A DNA stretch of 64,000 nucleotides from Marinospirillum minutulum DSM 6287 (GCF_000422325.1 NZ_AULO01000011.1:124001-188000), one strand, 5' to 3'; counted from the stretch's first letter, positions 26,479-35,695 are shown. Notes: generated from the letters alone by a model not told the origin. A program made the numbers and translations.

Positions 26479-27141
26479 TTATAGGTTGATTAACTTAACT
26501 AAATCTTTTGCCTTTCTACTTTTCAGTTTCAACTGACTTTTCCTTGAGCGCATATTGGGTACAAGCTCAGTAATAAGCTTGCCGCGTAAAATTTCATCGT
26601 CATCTTTTTTGTGTACTCTTTTCAAAGCATGCTGCATTACTTCATAAAATGAATGAATATAAACCTGAAACAAGGTGTTGGTTGTTTTATGACCAAATAG
26701 TTTGATTATGTGTATAAAAGCAGTGATATTGGCCTCAGAAACAGGTTCTCTAGGTGCTTCACCAAAAAAAATACGCAAATTTTCTATGCCTTCTTTCTTA
26801 AAAAACCAATGCGATTGATCGGCAAGTTGCTTACTAAAACCCGGATAGCGGCAAGTGTACCAACGAAGAAATAAGTGAGATGCAAATGAGTGGCGTAGCA
26901 AGTGTAAGTCTGCTTCTGGGCCAGCTTGTTCTTTTAAGTTCACAAGCGCATCTCTAACGACTGTTTTAGCTGTATTGTTGCGGCAGTCCCTAGTGGTACT
27001 TAACAGATAAACTTCTTTCCTTAGTAGTACTTCTTCCTTTTTCTTTCTTGCATCACGTAAATACACATCGTAATCAATTCGCCTTTGATCAGTATACGAG
27101 CGAATAGCATCAACCACTTTAGGTGGTGCTATTAGGTGGAG
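26479..27141 (-). pseudogene. Tyrosine site-specific recombinase, N-terminus removed by IS insertion
   Basis: The C-terminal catalytic domain remains: LHLLRHSFASHL (H-x-x-R) and LFGHKTTNTLFQVYIHSF with the probable nucleophile Tyr in the VYIHSF segment. The open frame begins at a TTG inside the end of an IS (27153), so the natural N-terminus and the first catalytic Arg box are absent or displaced. It probably moved the island or an element in it. The family is large tyrosine recombinases of bacteria, and this copy should be inactive. Confidence 0.7.
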
Positions 27142-27351
27142 TGTAGTGGTCAAGTAAAACTAGCCACCGGTTTATAGTTATTCCAGTAGTTTTCTTCAGC
27201 CTGATTGGGACTCATGCCGCCGTTGTGCTGATGTGGTCTTAACTGGCTGTAATAACCGATTAAATACTTCACTATGTGATGTTTTGCTTGGGTAAATGAG
27301 TGATAACCATATGTTGGCACCCACTCAACCTTTAAACTTCTTCAGCAACGC
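27142..27351 (-). mobile_element. IS3-family transposase C-terminal fragment with one IS end
   Basis: The minus strand reads EWVPTYGYHSFTQAKHHIV then YYSQLRPHQHNGGMSPNQ then ENYWNNYKPVASFT before a stop at 27150. This is the C-terminus of an IS3-family OrfB. Just upstream, LLKKFKG is in another frame, so the piece carries a frameshift as well as missing the rest of the gene. The end at 27142, TGTAGTGGTCAAG, looks like an IS3 terminal repeat (TG...CA). It is a dead remnant, and it cut the recombinase. Confidence 0.75.
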
Positions 27352-27357
27352 TTTACT

Positions 27358-28233
27358 TTATAGAATAAAATCACTTAGTTGATCACGGTTAGCTAGGTCA
27401 ATTTGGTGTGCTTTAGGGTTATTTTTGCTTTGTTCTTCTGTCCCAATTCTGAGTTCAACAACCATATATTTTACTAGTGGTGCACGCAGTTTAACTTTCA
27501 GCCTTTTACTTGCTCCCATGGCGTAATCATCTGCTACTAACTGTTGTTGCTCAGTTTTTAGTGCAGGGTTAGGAATTAAAATCACCTCTACCTTTTTAGC
27601 CCATTCGGTATCTAGTTTAGGTTCTGCTATAGCTAATCGCTCGCTATCAATTTCGGGCACAGACTCGAAGCGGTGCAACATAAAGTCTTTGAATTTTCGA
27701 CTTTTTTCACAAAAAGCTCTTACATGCCAACGACTGCCTGCTGATACCAAACTGTGTGGAGCGATTAAGCGTTCTTCGCCATTAGGTTTTGACAGTGAGC
27801 GATAACAGGCACAAATACGTTGTTTTTCTGCTATTGCTCGGAGGATAACTCGGACTACTTCTGGATTAACTGGGCGAGTAAGGGCTTGTAGCTTAGTTAT
27901 GGGAGGTTGACTAGCTTGGAGAGTGTAGAGGTGTTTTGCTGGTAAGTTCTCCTTGTGCAGTAAGTCAAGGTACTCATGTACTTCACCGTAACTAAAGCTA
28001 GGTTTAAAGGTATTGCTTGGAAGGAACCCCCTTGCTTGATTGCAATGAAATATGTTGTTAGGCATTACCTGTTGATAGTTTCTTATAATCTCTGAGGCTT
28101 TACTTCTACCAATTGAAAAAGCCGTTTGAAGATGATTGCTAGTTAAGCGCCCTTCCCAAAGTAAAAGAACTTCCATTAGGTGGAACTGTGTTGCACGTTC
28201 CCAACTGAGAACAAAGTTAGTATTGCTAGTCAT
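27358..28233 (-). CDS. WYL-domain transcriptional regulator (BrxR/CapW-like) next to Argonaute
   Basis: A 291-residue protein. An N-terminal winged helix-turn-helix (MEVLLLWEGRLTSNHLQTAFSIGRSKASEIIRNYQQ, about 20-55) is followed by a WYL domain with RLIAPHSLVSAGSRWHVRAFCEKS near 180-205. BrxR and CapW have this exact architecture and repress defense operons until a nucleic-acid-like ligand is sensed. The gene is divergent from the Argonaute with 114 bp between, so it is the likely regulator of it. The C-terminus (NRDQLSDFIL) is complete, close to the IS scar. Confidence 0.8.
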   Translation of the reverse strand: MTSNTNFVLSWERATQFHLMEVLLLWEGRLTSNHLQTAFSIGRSKASEIIRNYQQVMPNNIFHCNQARGFLPSNTFKPSFSYGEVHEYLDLLHKENLPAKHLYTLQASQPPITKLQALTRPVNPEVVRVILRAIAEKQRICACYRSLSKPNGEERLIAPHSLVSAGSRWHVRAFCEKSRKFKDFMLHRFESVPEIDSERLAIAEPKLDTEWAKKVEVILIPNPALKTEQQQLVADDYAMGASKRLKVKLRAPLVKYMVVELRIGTEEQSKNNPKAHQIDLANRDQLSDFIL

Positions 28234-28347
28234 AATAAAGCTGAGTCTGGTTGAAAATCAGGCAGATTGTAAATTCATTCAGTATCGCACAATAAACTAG
28301 GCTGAGGCATTCTCGTTAGTAACGTTAGTTTAAAGGGATATTCTGGA
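28234..28347. promoter_or_regulatory. Divergent promoter region between WYL regulator and Argonaute
   Basis: The 114 bp contain a direct repeat CGTTAGT at 28314 and 28323 (9-bp register), with AACGTT between and after it, just upstream of the Argonaute ribosome-binding region. It is a candidate operator for the WYL protein. No strong -10 element stands out. Confidence 0.45.
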
Positions 28348-30600
28348 ATGGCTTACTCACAAATGCAAATTGGTCTGTCGGCAATGGGGCTGAATAAAAA
28401 TCTAAACCAGGTCACTGTTTACCGTTACCAAGTAGTTATTGAATCAGCTGTTGATGAAAAAGATTCAAGCGTACAACTAACACGAAAAGTGGCAAGGCTT
28501 ACCGCTTCAAAAAATGGTTGGCAACCAGTAACAGATATAAGTAGCTTTTCAATTATTTCCTTACAGCCATTAAAACTCCTAACTATTCAAGCTTTTGGCT
28601 TGAATTTTACGTTAAAACAGGATGGGCAGCTTGCCTTGAATGCAGAGAAAGAAAATGAGCGTGCTGCTATTGAACGTTTGTTGAACCAAGACCTTTACTC
28701 GGCTGTTTATCGTTTATCAGTTGATAGAGGTAGACAAGGTGGAAAACCTTTTAAGGCTATTCGGCATAGGGCTGGTTGGGCAGAAATAGAAGAAACACAG
28801 CCATCAGAGCGTATTCGAGTTAATTCTGATTACTTAGATTTATTTAAAACTCTGCGTCTAATTCCAGAATTACTGCCTAATGGTCAGGTAATTTTAGGCT
28901 TATCACTAGGTCATAAAATATGTGCTCGTAATGGCATTACTTTAGATTGGGTTATTAAAAATCGTAAAGGTTGGCTTCCAAATATTAAACGCGTGCGTCA
29001 TCGCTATTCAAACCAAGGTCAAGCACCTGCTGTAGCAGATTTTTATGGCTTAGTCGCAGATAAAACTGCTGAATCATTAGTACCTGGAACCGAGTTAAGT
29101 CTATATAAATACCATGCCTCAAAAAACAACTTCTCTCCAGAGCAACAAGTGAGTGTAAGTGCTAGCCAGGTGGTAAGTGTGGGTTATGGACCTAAACATA
29201 AATATGAGCACCTAGCAGCATTACTAGAACCTATGTTTGATTTTGAAACCTTGCAGAAAATTGATAGCCCTTTGCTTAATCGAATTGCTCAAGGCTTAAA
29301 ATGGCCCGTTATGGAACGCTTAAGAACTTCTGGAGAAATGGTTAAAGGCTTAATGCTGCCTAGCTTTGCTGCTCAAGTGATACAGGCTAAACCTTTAGAG
29401 CAAGCTGTTGAAAATATTTGCCCTAACTTTAAGTTAAGTTTTTATCAAGGACGACCTGGCAGTTCTGAAAAAGATGTACTGCGTTTAAAAGCATTTCAAG
29501 GTATGACACTTAGCCAAGTTGTTTGTTTGGCGGTTGGCACTCAAGCCAGTCCAGCTAACTTAAGCAATCATTTTATAAAACTACAAGCAGCTTGCCAGCG
29601 CCTTAGTGGAGAGCCGTTACCAGAATGGCGAGGGGTGACATCAGTTCAACCACTAAAAGATGCAATGGAGCTAGATGCACGGCTGAGCAAAAAACCACAA
29701 AAAAATACCTTGTTAGTGATTGCCATTGATAAAACAGTTAATAAAGCTGAAGTTCGTGATGTGGCTTTTCGTCATAAGTTAGCCTGCCAGTTTATGCTGA
29801 CAGATCATCAACCTAAAACTTATCAACCCAGCTATTACAATAATTTGGCAGCTGGTGTGTTTAGTAAAGGTGGTGGGCTGATTTGTGGACTAGAAGAAAT
29901 GCCAGGTGATGTTGATTTGTTTATTGGTTTAGATATGGGTGGTGTAACTCAAAAAGCACCAGGGTCTGCATTTTTATTTACTCGTAACGGTGCTCAGTTA
30001 GGTTGGCAATTGGCTGATCTACAAAAGGGTGAGCGGCTAGAAGATGAAGCTTTAAAAAACCTGTTAAGTAAAAGTATTCAGGAGTATGCACGCAACCACG
30101 AAGGTGCTTTGCCTCGTAAGCTAGTCGTTCATCGTGATGGTCGGTTTTTTGAAAGCTTGGATATTGTGCAAGCCATAGAGCGTCAATATGGTATTAATAT
30201 CAGTGTGTTGGAAGTCATTAAAAGTGGTGCGCCTATTTTGTTTCGTAAGTACCAACAAGCAGGAAAGATGCAGTACAGGAACCCAGAAGTGGGTGATGTT
30301 TATCGTTACTTAGGGCTCGATGAATTAATTATAGCGACTTATAGTGGTCAAGAACTGGGGGCTTGGGGAGAAAAGGTGAGTGTACGTCCCTTGCGTTTGC
30401 GTAAGCGTTATGGCGATGAGACGTTAGATAATTTAGCTAAGCAAGTGCTACTGCTTACCCGTATTCATGGTGCTTCACTTTATCGGCATCCACGATTACC
30501 TGTTACTACCCACCATGCCGACCGTTTTGCGACCTTACGCCAGTCTTGTTCTCTGGAAGCCTTGTCGCACATGGACAGAACCTGCCCAGTTTATTTGTAA
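28348..30600 (+). CDS. Long prokaryotic Argonaute with predicted active PIWI domain
   Basis: A 750-residue protein. The PIWI domain (about 500-750) shows FIGLDMGG (Asp529), a glutamate-finger candidate in GERLEDE (Glu562 or Glu565), HRDGR (Asp597) and HHADRF (Asp725). The steps of about 33, 35 and 128 residues resemble the DEDD tetrad of TtAgo (478, 512, 546, 660). N-terminal and MID regions precede it; the MID region includes AFRHKLACQFML and SKGGGL. Long-A pAgos use small guides to cut DNA or RNA of plasmids and phages. Catalysis is predicted from motifs only. Guide type is not readable. A WYL regulator is divergent; no associated effector gene is adjacent. Confidence 0.9.
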   Translation: MAYSQMQIGLSAMGLNKNLNQVTVYRYQVVIESAVDEKDSSVQLTRKVARLTASKNGWQPVTDISSFSIISLQPLKLLTIQAFGLNFTLKQDGQLALNAEKENERAAIERLLNQDLYSAVYRLSVDRGRQGGKPFKAIRHRAGWAEIEETQPSERIRVNSDYLDLFKTLRLIPELLPNGQVILGLSLGHKICARNGITLDWVIKNRKGWLPNIKRVRHRYSNQGQAPAVADFYGLVADKTAESLVPGTELSLYKYHASKNNFSPEQQVSVSASQVVSVGYGPKHKYEHLAALLEPMFDFETLQKIDSPLLNRIAQGLKWPVMERLRTSGEMVKGLMLPSFAAQVIQAKPLEQAVENICPNFKLSFYQGRPGSSEKDVLRLKAFQGMTLSQVVCLAVGTQASPANLSNHFIKLQAACQRLSGEPLPEWRGVTSVQPLKDAMELDARLSKKPQKNTLLVIAIDKTVNKAEVRDVAFRHKLACQFMLTDHQPKTYQPSYYNNLAAGVFSKGGGLICGLEEMPGDVDLFIGLDMGGVTQKAPGSAFLFTRNGAQLGWQLADLQKGERLEDEALKNLLSKSIQEYARNHEGALPRKLVVHRDGRFFESLDIVQAIERQYGINISVLEVIKSGAPILFRKYQQAGKMQYRNPEVGDVYRYLGLDELIIATYSGQELGAWGEKVSVRPLRLRKRYGDETLDNLAKQVLLLTRIHGASLYRHPRLPVTTHHADRFATLRQSCSLEALSHMDRTCPVYL

Positions 30601-30616
30601 ATAGGTGTTTCTAGCT

Positions 30617-30809
30617 AAAAGGTGGCTTTACTTTTACTTCTGAAATGCTTTATTTAAACAACCCAGTTTCTGGTGCTAAGCACTTAAAGCTAGGTTCAGG
30701 GCATATTGAGTCCAAATTAAAGCATGAAAAAGAACAAAGTACTGATAAGAAATATTAACGACAGCCCTCATACTGGGCCTTTGACTGAGCCTTTGACTGG
30801 GCCCTTGAA
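30617..30809 (+). repeat. Collapsed duplicate of the AAA/DUF4276/AlbA_2 segment
   Basis: Three blocks follow the order of the 23.8-25.2 kb region. 30617-30751 resembles 23858-23992 (middle of the ATPase) with about 10% differences and small changes. 30752-30775 matches 24710-24733 of the DUF4276 remnant exactly (ATATTAACGACAGCCC...). 30773-30809 resembles the AlbA_2 tandem repeat at 25132-25168. All three are in the same orientation as the originals, so this is a second copy reduced by deletions. No coding capacity remains. Confidence 0.85.
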
Positions 30810-30893
30810 TATTACAAACACTAGGTAAAAACATCACCTTAGCTATGAAGCGCGGTAAAATTTGTTACTGGCATTAATAAATACGAGATATAA

Positions 30894-31361
30894 ATGACAC
30901 CAGCAATCAATATAACCAAGAAGAGTAAAGTTTCTCATAAGATACATGAGTACACTCATGATGATTCAAGTGAATCCTATGGGCTTGAGGCTGCCGAGAA
31001 AATGGGCGTACCAGAAGAAAGGGTTTTCAAGACCTTGGTAGTAACTCTGGACAACAAGGAATTAGCCGTAGGCGTAATCCCTGTTTCATTTAAGCTAAGT
31101 ATGAAGCTTATCGCCAAGGTTGCTGGTGCAAAGAAGGCAGCAATGGCAGACAAATCCGATGTTGAGCGTTCGACAGGCTATGTTCTAGGTGGGGTAAGTC
31201 CACTGGGTCAAAAAAAGCGACTTAAAACCATTATTCATTCATCTGCAAAAAAATATTCTACGATTTACGTTAGTGCTGGCCGTAGAGGGCTAGAAATAGA
31301 ACTGAGTCCTGATGATTTAGCGCAACTAACAAATGCAAAGCTTGCTGAAATTTGTCAGTAA
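30894..31361 (+). CDS. ybaK: Cys-tRNA(Pro)/Cys-tRNA(Cys) deacylase YbaK
   Basis: A 155-residue trans-editing enzyme of the YbaK/EbsC family that hydrolyses mischarged aminoacyl-tRNA. Recognisable landmarks are VPEERVFKTLVV near 40, the catalytic-lysine region FKTLV and GYVLGGVSPLGQKKRLKTI near 100-115. The C-terminus LEIELSPDDLAQLTNAK is also typical of the family. It is a core gene, not part of the defense island. The coding sequence is followed by a short stretch of non-YbaK sequence and a terminator at 31454. Confidence 0.92.
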   Translation: MTPAINITKKSKVSHKIHEYTHDDSSESYGLEAAEKMGVPEERVFKTLVVTLDNKELAVGVIPVSFKLSMKLIAKVAGAKKAAMADKSDVERSTGYVLGGVSPLGQKKRLKTIIHSSAKKYSTIYVSAGRRGLEIELSPDDLAQLTNAKLAEICQ

Positions 31362-31453
31362 CTCCCTAAAGATGATTGGAAAAATGGCCGCTTTCCCACT
31401 ATTCCTGGCGATGACAAAGAGTTTATTCCGCTGTAAAGCTCACTAGCCACAAA

Positions 31454-31487
31454 AGCCACTGTTAGTAAATTTCAGTGGCTTTTTTTA
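31454..31487 (+). terminator. Rho-independent terminator after ybaK
   Basis: AGCCACTG and CAGTGGCT form an 8-bp stem with an 11-nt loop, followed by seven T. The 215 bp from 31488 to 31702 hold no gene I can see. Confidence 0.75.
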
Positions 31488-31702
31488 TGGTTACTAATCC
31501 TTAAATTTAACCAACTGCTTGTTCATTCAGCTAGCTCCTTGCAATAGCTAAGTAATTAATAATTCATAAGGTTTGCAACTTTAGCTGACCCTTGGCAAAG
31601 CGTCTAGCTAAGAGCACTGGGTTTAGGGGCATCACTAGCTTTGCATTACTTTCTTTGTAAGAATGCCAAGTTATTGATAATAAAAGATTATGGAAGTGAA
31701 AT

Positions 31703-33355
31703 ATGAAAGGGCAGGTTTACCTCTACGACCAGGCGCAAAAGGGCTTATTTAAAGGCATGAACCCTTTTATGACCCTAGTGTCCATTTTCATGGTGCTGGG
31801 TACGGTATTTTTAGGCGTGTTTTATGCTGAAGAAAGTGCCTATTGGGTAGCGGCTTTAAGGGATTGGTTAACACCTTTTTTAGAATGGTATTACGTTTTA
31901 CTCGTTGCCTTCTTACTTTTTTTTATGATTTGGCTAGGTGTAGGGCGCTATAAGAACGTGCGCTTGGGTATGGAGCATGAACGCCCAGAGTTCACCTTCT
32001 TTTCTTGGGTCACCATGTTGTTTGCTGCAGGTACGGGTGTCGGTATTCTTTTCTGGTCCGTTGCCCAGCCCATTATGCAGTTTCAAAACAACCCTTTTTT
32101 AGATTTAGCAGCCAGTGATGCCGATGCAGCAGTGATAGCTATGCGCCTGTCATTTTTTCACTGGGGCATAAATGGCTGGGCTATCTTTTCTTTTGTGGGT
32201 TTAGCTTTAGCCTATTTTTCATATCGTCATAATTTACCCTTAACCATTCGCTCGGTGCTCTACCCCCTTTTTGGTGAAAGGGTAAGAGGGCGCTTAGGTG
32301 ATTTTGTTGATTTATTAGCAGTCTTTGGCACGGTCTTTGGTATTGCCACCACCTTAGGTTTGGGTGTTCAGCAGCTTAATGCGGGTTTAAAAGAAGTGTT
32401 TGGCTTTGCAGATTCAACCGGGCTGCAATTAACGATTATTAGCGTAATTATGTTTATAGCCACTTTATCCGTGGCTTCGGGTTTGTCACGCGGAGTAAGG
32501 CTGCTTTCAGAAATGAACTTCTGGATGAGTATTGCGGCTGTGTTATTTATTTTGCTTTTAGGGCCTACCCAGTACCTTATAGGTATCACCATTGAAGCGA
32601 CAGGTGATTACATTCAAAACCTATTACGCATGACTTTTCATACCAATGTAACCCACGGCAGTGCTTGGCAGGCAGAGTGGACAGTGTTTTTCTGGGGCTG
32701 GTGGTTAGCCTGGTCACCTTTTGTAGGTATATTTATTGCGCAAATTTCACGCGGTCGCACTTTTCGTGAATACGTTGCAGGGGTGCTATTAGTACCTACG
32801 GGTATTACTATTGTTTGGATAGGTTTGTTTGGTGGCACAGCCCTTTATCAAGAATTATTTACCGGTGGTGGTGTTGTTGAAGCGGTCGATAAAGACATAG
32901 CCACGGCCTTGTTTGCTACCATTGCTGGTATGCAGTTGCCAGACATGGCTACATCTATTGTTTCAGGATTACTAATAATCTTGTTAGGCACTTATTTAAT
33001 CACTTCTGCTAATGCCGGTACTTTGGTTATTAATACTTTGCTATCAGGTGGTGATGCTGATCCTCCTGTTATTCATCGTATTTTGTGGGGTATCTTCTTA
33101 GCGTTACTAACGGCTGTTTTACTTTTGGCTGGTGGTTTAGAAACCTTGCAGGCAATGGTTATAGCGGCTGCCTTGCCTTTTTCTGTGGTAGTGATAGGTA
33201 TGATTATTGGCTTGCTTAGAGAGCTTCGTAGCGAACGCTTTTCACCTCGCTCGGGTGAAAGGGTGGCTCCCCTGGCAGAGCCTTGGGTGGTTGCAGAAGA
33301 ATTAGCAACTGAACACACTGAAGAAGCAGAAATTACTAGTGAATCAACAAAATAG
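31703..33355 (+). CDS. BCCT-family betaine/choline/carnitine transporter
   Basis: A 550-residue inner-membrane symporter with about 12 helices. The signature EWTVFFWGWWLAWSPFVG near 321 and GTGVGILFWSVAQP near 110 (in place of the common GMGIG motif) identify BCCT. It should take up betaine-like compounds or other quaternary amines with Na+ or H+, giving osmotic protection or a nutrient. The acidic C-terminal tail is short. The substrate is not determined by sequence. An AGCS transporter follows. Confidence 0.9.
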   Translation: MKGQVYLYDQAQKGLFKGMNPFMTLVSIFMVLGTVFLGVFYAEESAYWVAALRDWLTPFLEWYYVLLVAFLLFFMIWLGVGRYKNVRLGMEHERPEFTFFSWVTMLFAAGTGVGILFWSVAQPIMQFQNNPFLDLAASDADAAVIAMRLSFFHWGINGWAIFSFVGLALAYFSYRHNLPLTIRSVLYPLFGERVRGRLGDFVDLLAVFGTVFGIATTLGLGVQQLNAGLKEVFGFADSTGLQLTIISVIMFIATLSVASGLSRGVRLLSEMNFWMSIAAVLFILLLGPTQYLIGITIEATGDYIQNLLRMTFHTNVTHGSAWQAEWTVFFWGWWLAWSPFVGIFIAQISRGRTFREYVAGVLLVPTGITIVWIGLFGGTALYQELFTGGGVVEAVDKDIATALFATIAGMQLPDMATSIVSGLLIILLGTYLITSANAGTLVINTLLSGGDADPPVIHRILWGIFLALLTAVLLLAGGLETLQAMVIAAALPFSVVVIGMIIGLLRELRSERFSPRSGERVAPLAEPWVVAEELATEHTEEAEITSESTK

Positions 33356-33433
33356 GGTGAAAAACTCTGTTGAACAGGTTACTTTCTACTTAGATGTTGT
33401 AATCAATCAATAATAAGAAAGCGAGAGCGAGCA

Positions 33434-34789
33434 ATGGAAATACTAAATAACCTAGTTACAGCAATTAATGGTGTTGTATGGGGTCCTTTAATGCTGGTGC
33501 TTATTCTAGGCGTGGGTTTGTTTTTATCCATTGGATTAAAGCTAATGCCCATTTTAAAAATTGGCACAGGTTTTCGCCTAATGCTGGCTAGCACTAAGGC
33601 TAAGCAAGGTGAAGAAAACTCAGGTGAAATTCCTCCTTTTCAAGCATTAATGACGGCGCTTTCTGCCACCGTAGGTACGGGTAATATTGCAGGTGTTGCA
33701 ACGGCAATTTTCTTAGGTGGACCAGGTGCTTTATTTTGGATGTGGATGACAGCCTTGGTTGGTATGGCTACCAAGTATTCAGAAGCTGTGTTAGCAGTAA
33801 AATTTCGTGAAGTGGATGCAAGAGGCAACCATGTGGGCGGCCCTATGTATTACATTAAAAACGGCTTAGGGTCTAAGTGGGCTTGGCTAGGTACAACCTT
33901 TGCCATTTTTGGTGGTGTGGCTGCCTTTGGTATAGGTAATACGGTTCAAGCCAACTCTATGGCAGATGTACTGCATGCTAACTTTCAAATTCCAACCTGG
34001 GTAACTGGCTTTATTATTATGCTATTGGTTGGCCTAGTGTTAATTGGCGGTATTCGCAGAATTGGCCGAGTTGCAGCTGCACTTGTTCCTTTTATGGCAG
34101 TTTCTTACCTAACGGCTGGCCTAATTGTTTTAGTGCTTAATGCTGGTGCTATTCCTGCCGCTTTTTCTATGATTGTTGAATATGCTTTTACACCCCTTGC
34201 GGCTCAGGGTGGTTTTGCTGGTGCTATGGTGTGGGCAGCTATACGTTTTGGTGTGGCTAGGGGTATTTTTTCTAACGAGGCAGGCTTGGGTTCTGCACCT
34301 ATTGCTCATGCAGCAGCACAAACCAAAGACCCAGTGCGCCAAGGTTTAATTGCCATGCTGGGTACTTTTATAGATACGCTGGTTATTTGTACTATTACTG
34401 GCCTAGTTATAGTAACAACTGGCGTTTGGACAAGTGGTGAATCAGGTGCAGCTTTAACCAGTGCGGCTTTTAGTGCCAGTTTACCGGTTGTTGGTGAATA
34501 CATTGTACCTTTTGCTTTAGCAATTTTTGCTTTTACCACAATTTTGGGTTGGTCTTTTTACGGTGAACGCTGTGCAGAGTTTTTGTTCGGCATTAAAGCC
34601 ATTAAGCCTTACCGTGTTTTATGGGTGCTTGCTATTCCTATGGGCGCCATGGTGAGTTTAGATTTTATTTGGCTTTTAGCAGATACCCTAAATGCTATGA
34701 TGGCGATTCCCAACCTAGTTGCTTTAGCGCTACTTAGCCCAGTGGTGTTTAAGTTGACCCGAGATTATTTTAATGATTCAAGAAGTTAG
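33434..34789 (+). CDS. Alanine/glycine:cation symporter family protein
   Basis: A 451-residue AGCS (AlsT/YaaJ-type) Na+-coupled amino-acid transporter. The signature GVARGIFSNEAGLGSAPIAHAA lies near residue 275, and ALSATVGTGNIAGVATAI near 74. It has about 10-11 helices. Probable substrates are alanine and glycine. Its stop lies 17 bp inside the start of rluF, so the two are co-transcribed or coupled. It is a core transporter beside the BCCT gene. Confidence 0.9.
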   Translation: MEILNNLVTAINGVVWGPLMLVLILGVGLFLSIGLKLMPILKIGTGFRLMLASTKAKQGEENSGEIPPFQALMTALSATVGTGNIAGVATAIFLGGPGALFWMWMTALVGMATKYSEAVLAVKFREVDARGNHVGGPMYYIKNGLGSKWAWLGTTFAIFGGVAAFGIGNTVQANSMADVLHANFQIPTWVTGFIIMLLVGLVLIGGIRRIGRVAAALVPFMAVSYLTAGLIVLVLNAGAIPAAFSMIVEYAFTPLAAQGGFAGAMVWAAIRFGVARGIFSNEAGLGSAPIAHAAAQTKDPVRQGLIAMLGTFIDTLVICTITGLVIVTTGVWTSGESGAALTSAAFSASLPVVGEYIVPFALAIFAFTTILGWSFYGERCAEFLFGIKAIKPYRVLWVLAIPMGAMVSLDFIWLLADTLNAMMAIPNLVALALLSPVVFKLTRDYFNDSRS

Positions 34790-35681
34790 TGGTACACGCC
34801 TTAATAAATACATCAGTGAAACAGGAATATGCTCGCGCAGGGAAGCCGATCGCTTAATTGAAGAAGGACGAGTAAAGGTGAACGGCAAGGTGGCCGATAT
34901 GGGTTTGCGGGTAACCGATGCAGACTTTATTGCCGTGGGTGGCAAACCTTTAAAAGCTAAGCCTGCGCCTGTGTACTTGGTGTACAACAAACCAGTGGGT
35001 ATTACTTGTACGACCGACCCAGAAGTACCAGAAAACATTGTTAGTGCAGTCAATTACAGAAAAGGGCGTATTTTTCCTATAGGGCGGTTAGATAAACCGT
35101 CCGAGGGTTTAATTCTGCTAACCAATGATGGCGATATCGTTAATAAAATTTTGCGTGCTGGCAATGCGCACGATAAGGAATATATCGTTTCAGTTGATAA
35201 ACCCTTTGATGCAGAATTTGTGCGCCGTATGTCATCGGGTATTCCTATTTTGGGTACAGTTACCAAGCCCTGTAAGGTGCGGCAACTTTCCCCCACCAGT
35301 TTTAACATTATTTTGCACCAAGGCTTAAACCGCCAAATTCGTCGTATGACAGAGTATTTAGGCTATAACGTCACCCGCCTTAAACGGGTACGTATTATGA
35401 ATATTAGTCTAGGTAGTTTAAAAGTGGGGCAGTGGCGGTTATTGAATCAAAAAGAACTGGCTATTATTACCGCTATGTTGGCAGAGTCTAGCTCCACCGT
35501 TGATGCCGAGCCTCAGAAGAAAAAGCGTTTTAAACCAGCCAGTGCAAATAAGGTAGATAAACCGCCAAGGGCAAAAAACAAATCTTCTAAAGGTGCTAAA
35601 CCCGTGGCTAGCAAGCGTTCAGGTAAAAAGCTAGTAGGGAAGAAAAAAGGCTCAGGTGGCAAAAGTATTAAACGACCCTAG
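34773..35681 (+). CDS. rluF: 23S rRNA pseudouridine(2604) synthase RluF
   Basis: A 302-residue enzyme converting U2604 of 23S rRNA to pseudouridine. An S4 RNA-binding domain (residues 7-52, RLNKYISETGICSRREADRLI) precedes the RsuA/RluB/E/F catalytic domain. The catalytic Asp is in GRLDKPSEGL near 109, and LNRQIRRMTEYLGY near 185 is the other family marker. RluF is preferred over RluB because of the S4 plus the Lys-rich tail (about 240-302), which is typical of RluF. It overlaps the AGCS gene by 17 bp. Confidence 0.85.
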   Translation: MIQEVSGTRLNKYISETGICSRREADRLIEEGRVKVNGKVADMGLRVTDADFIAVGGKPLKAKPAPVYLVYNKPVGITCTTDPEVPENIVSAVNYRKGRIFPIGRLDKPSEGLILLTNDGDIVNKILRAGNAHDKEYIVSVDKPFDAEFVRRMSSGIPILGTVTKPCKVRQLSPTSFNIILHQGLNRQIRRMTEYLGYNVTRLKRVRIMNISLGSLKVGQWRLLNQKELAIITAMLAESSSTVDAEPQKKKRFKPASANKVDKPPRAKNKSSKGAKPVASKRSGKKLVGKKKGSGGKSIKRP

Positions 35682-35695
35682 TTTTATGAAATTGC

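Noticed and set aside
31365-31436. Open stretch reading PKDDWKNGRFPTIPGDDKEF before a stop
   Set aside because: It looks like the end of a lost gene but I could not identify the protein and it has no start.
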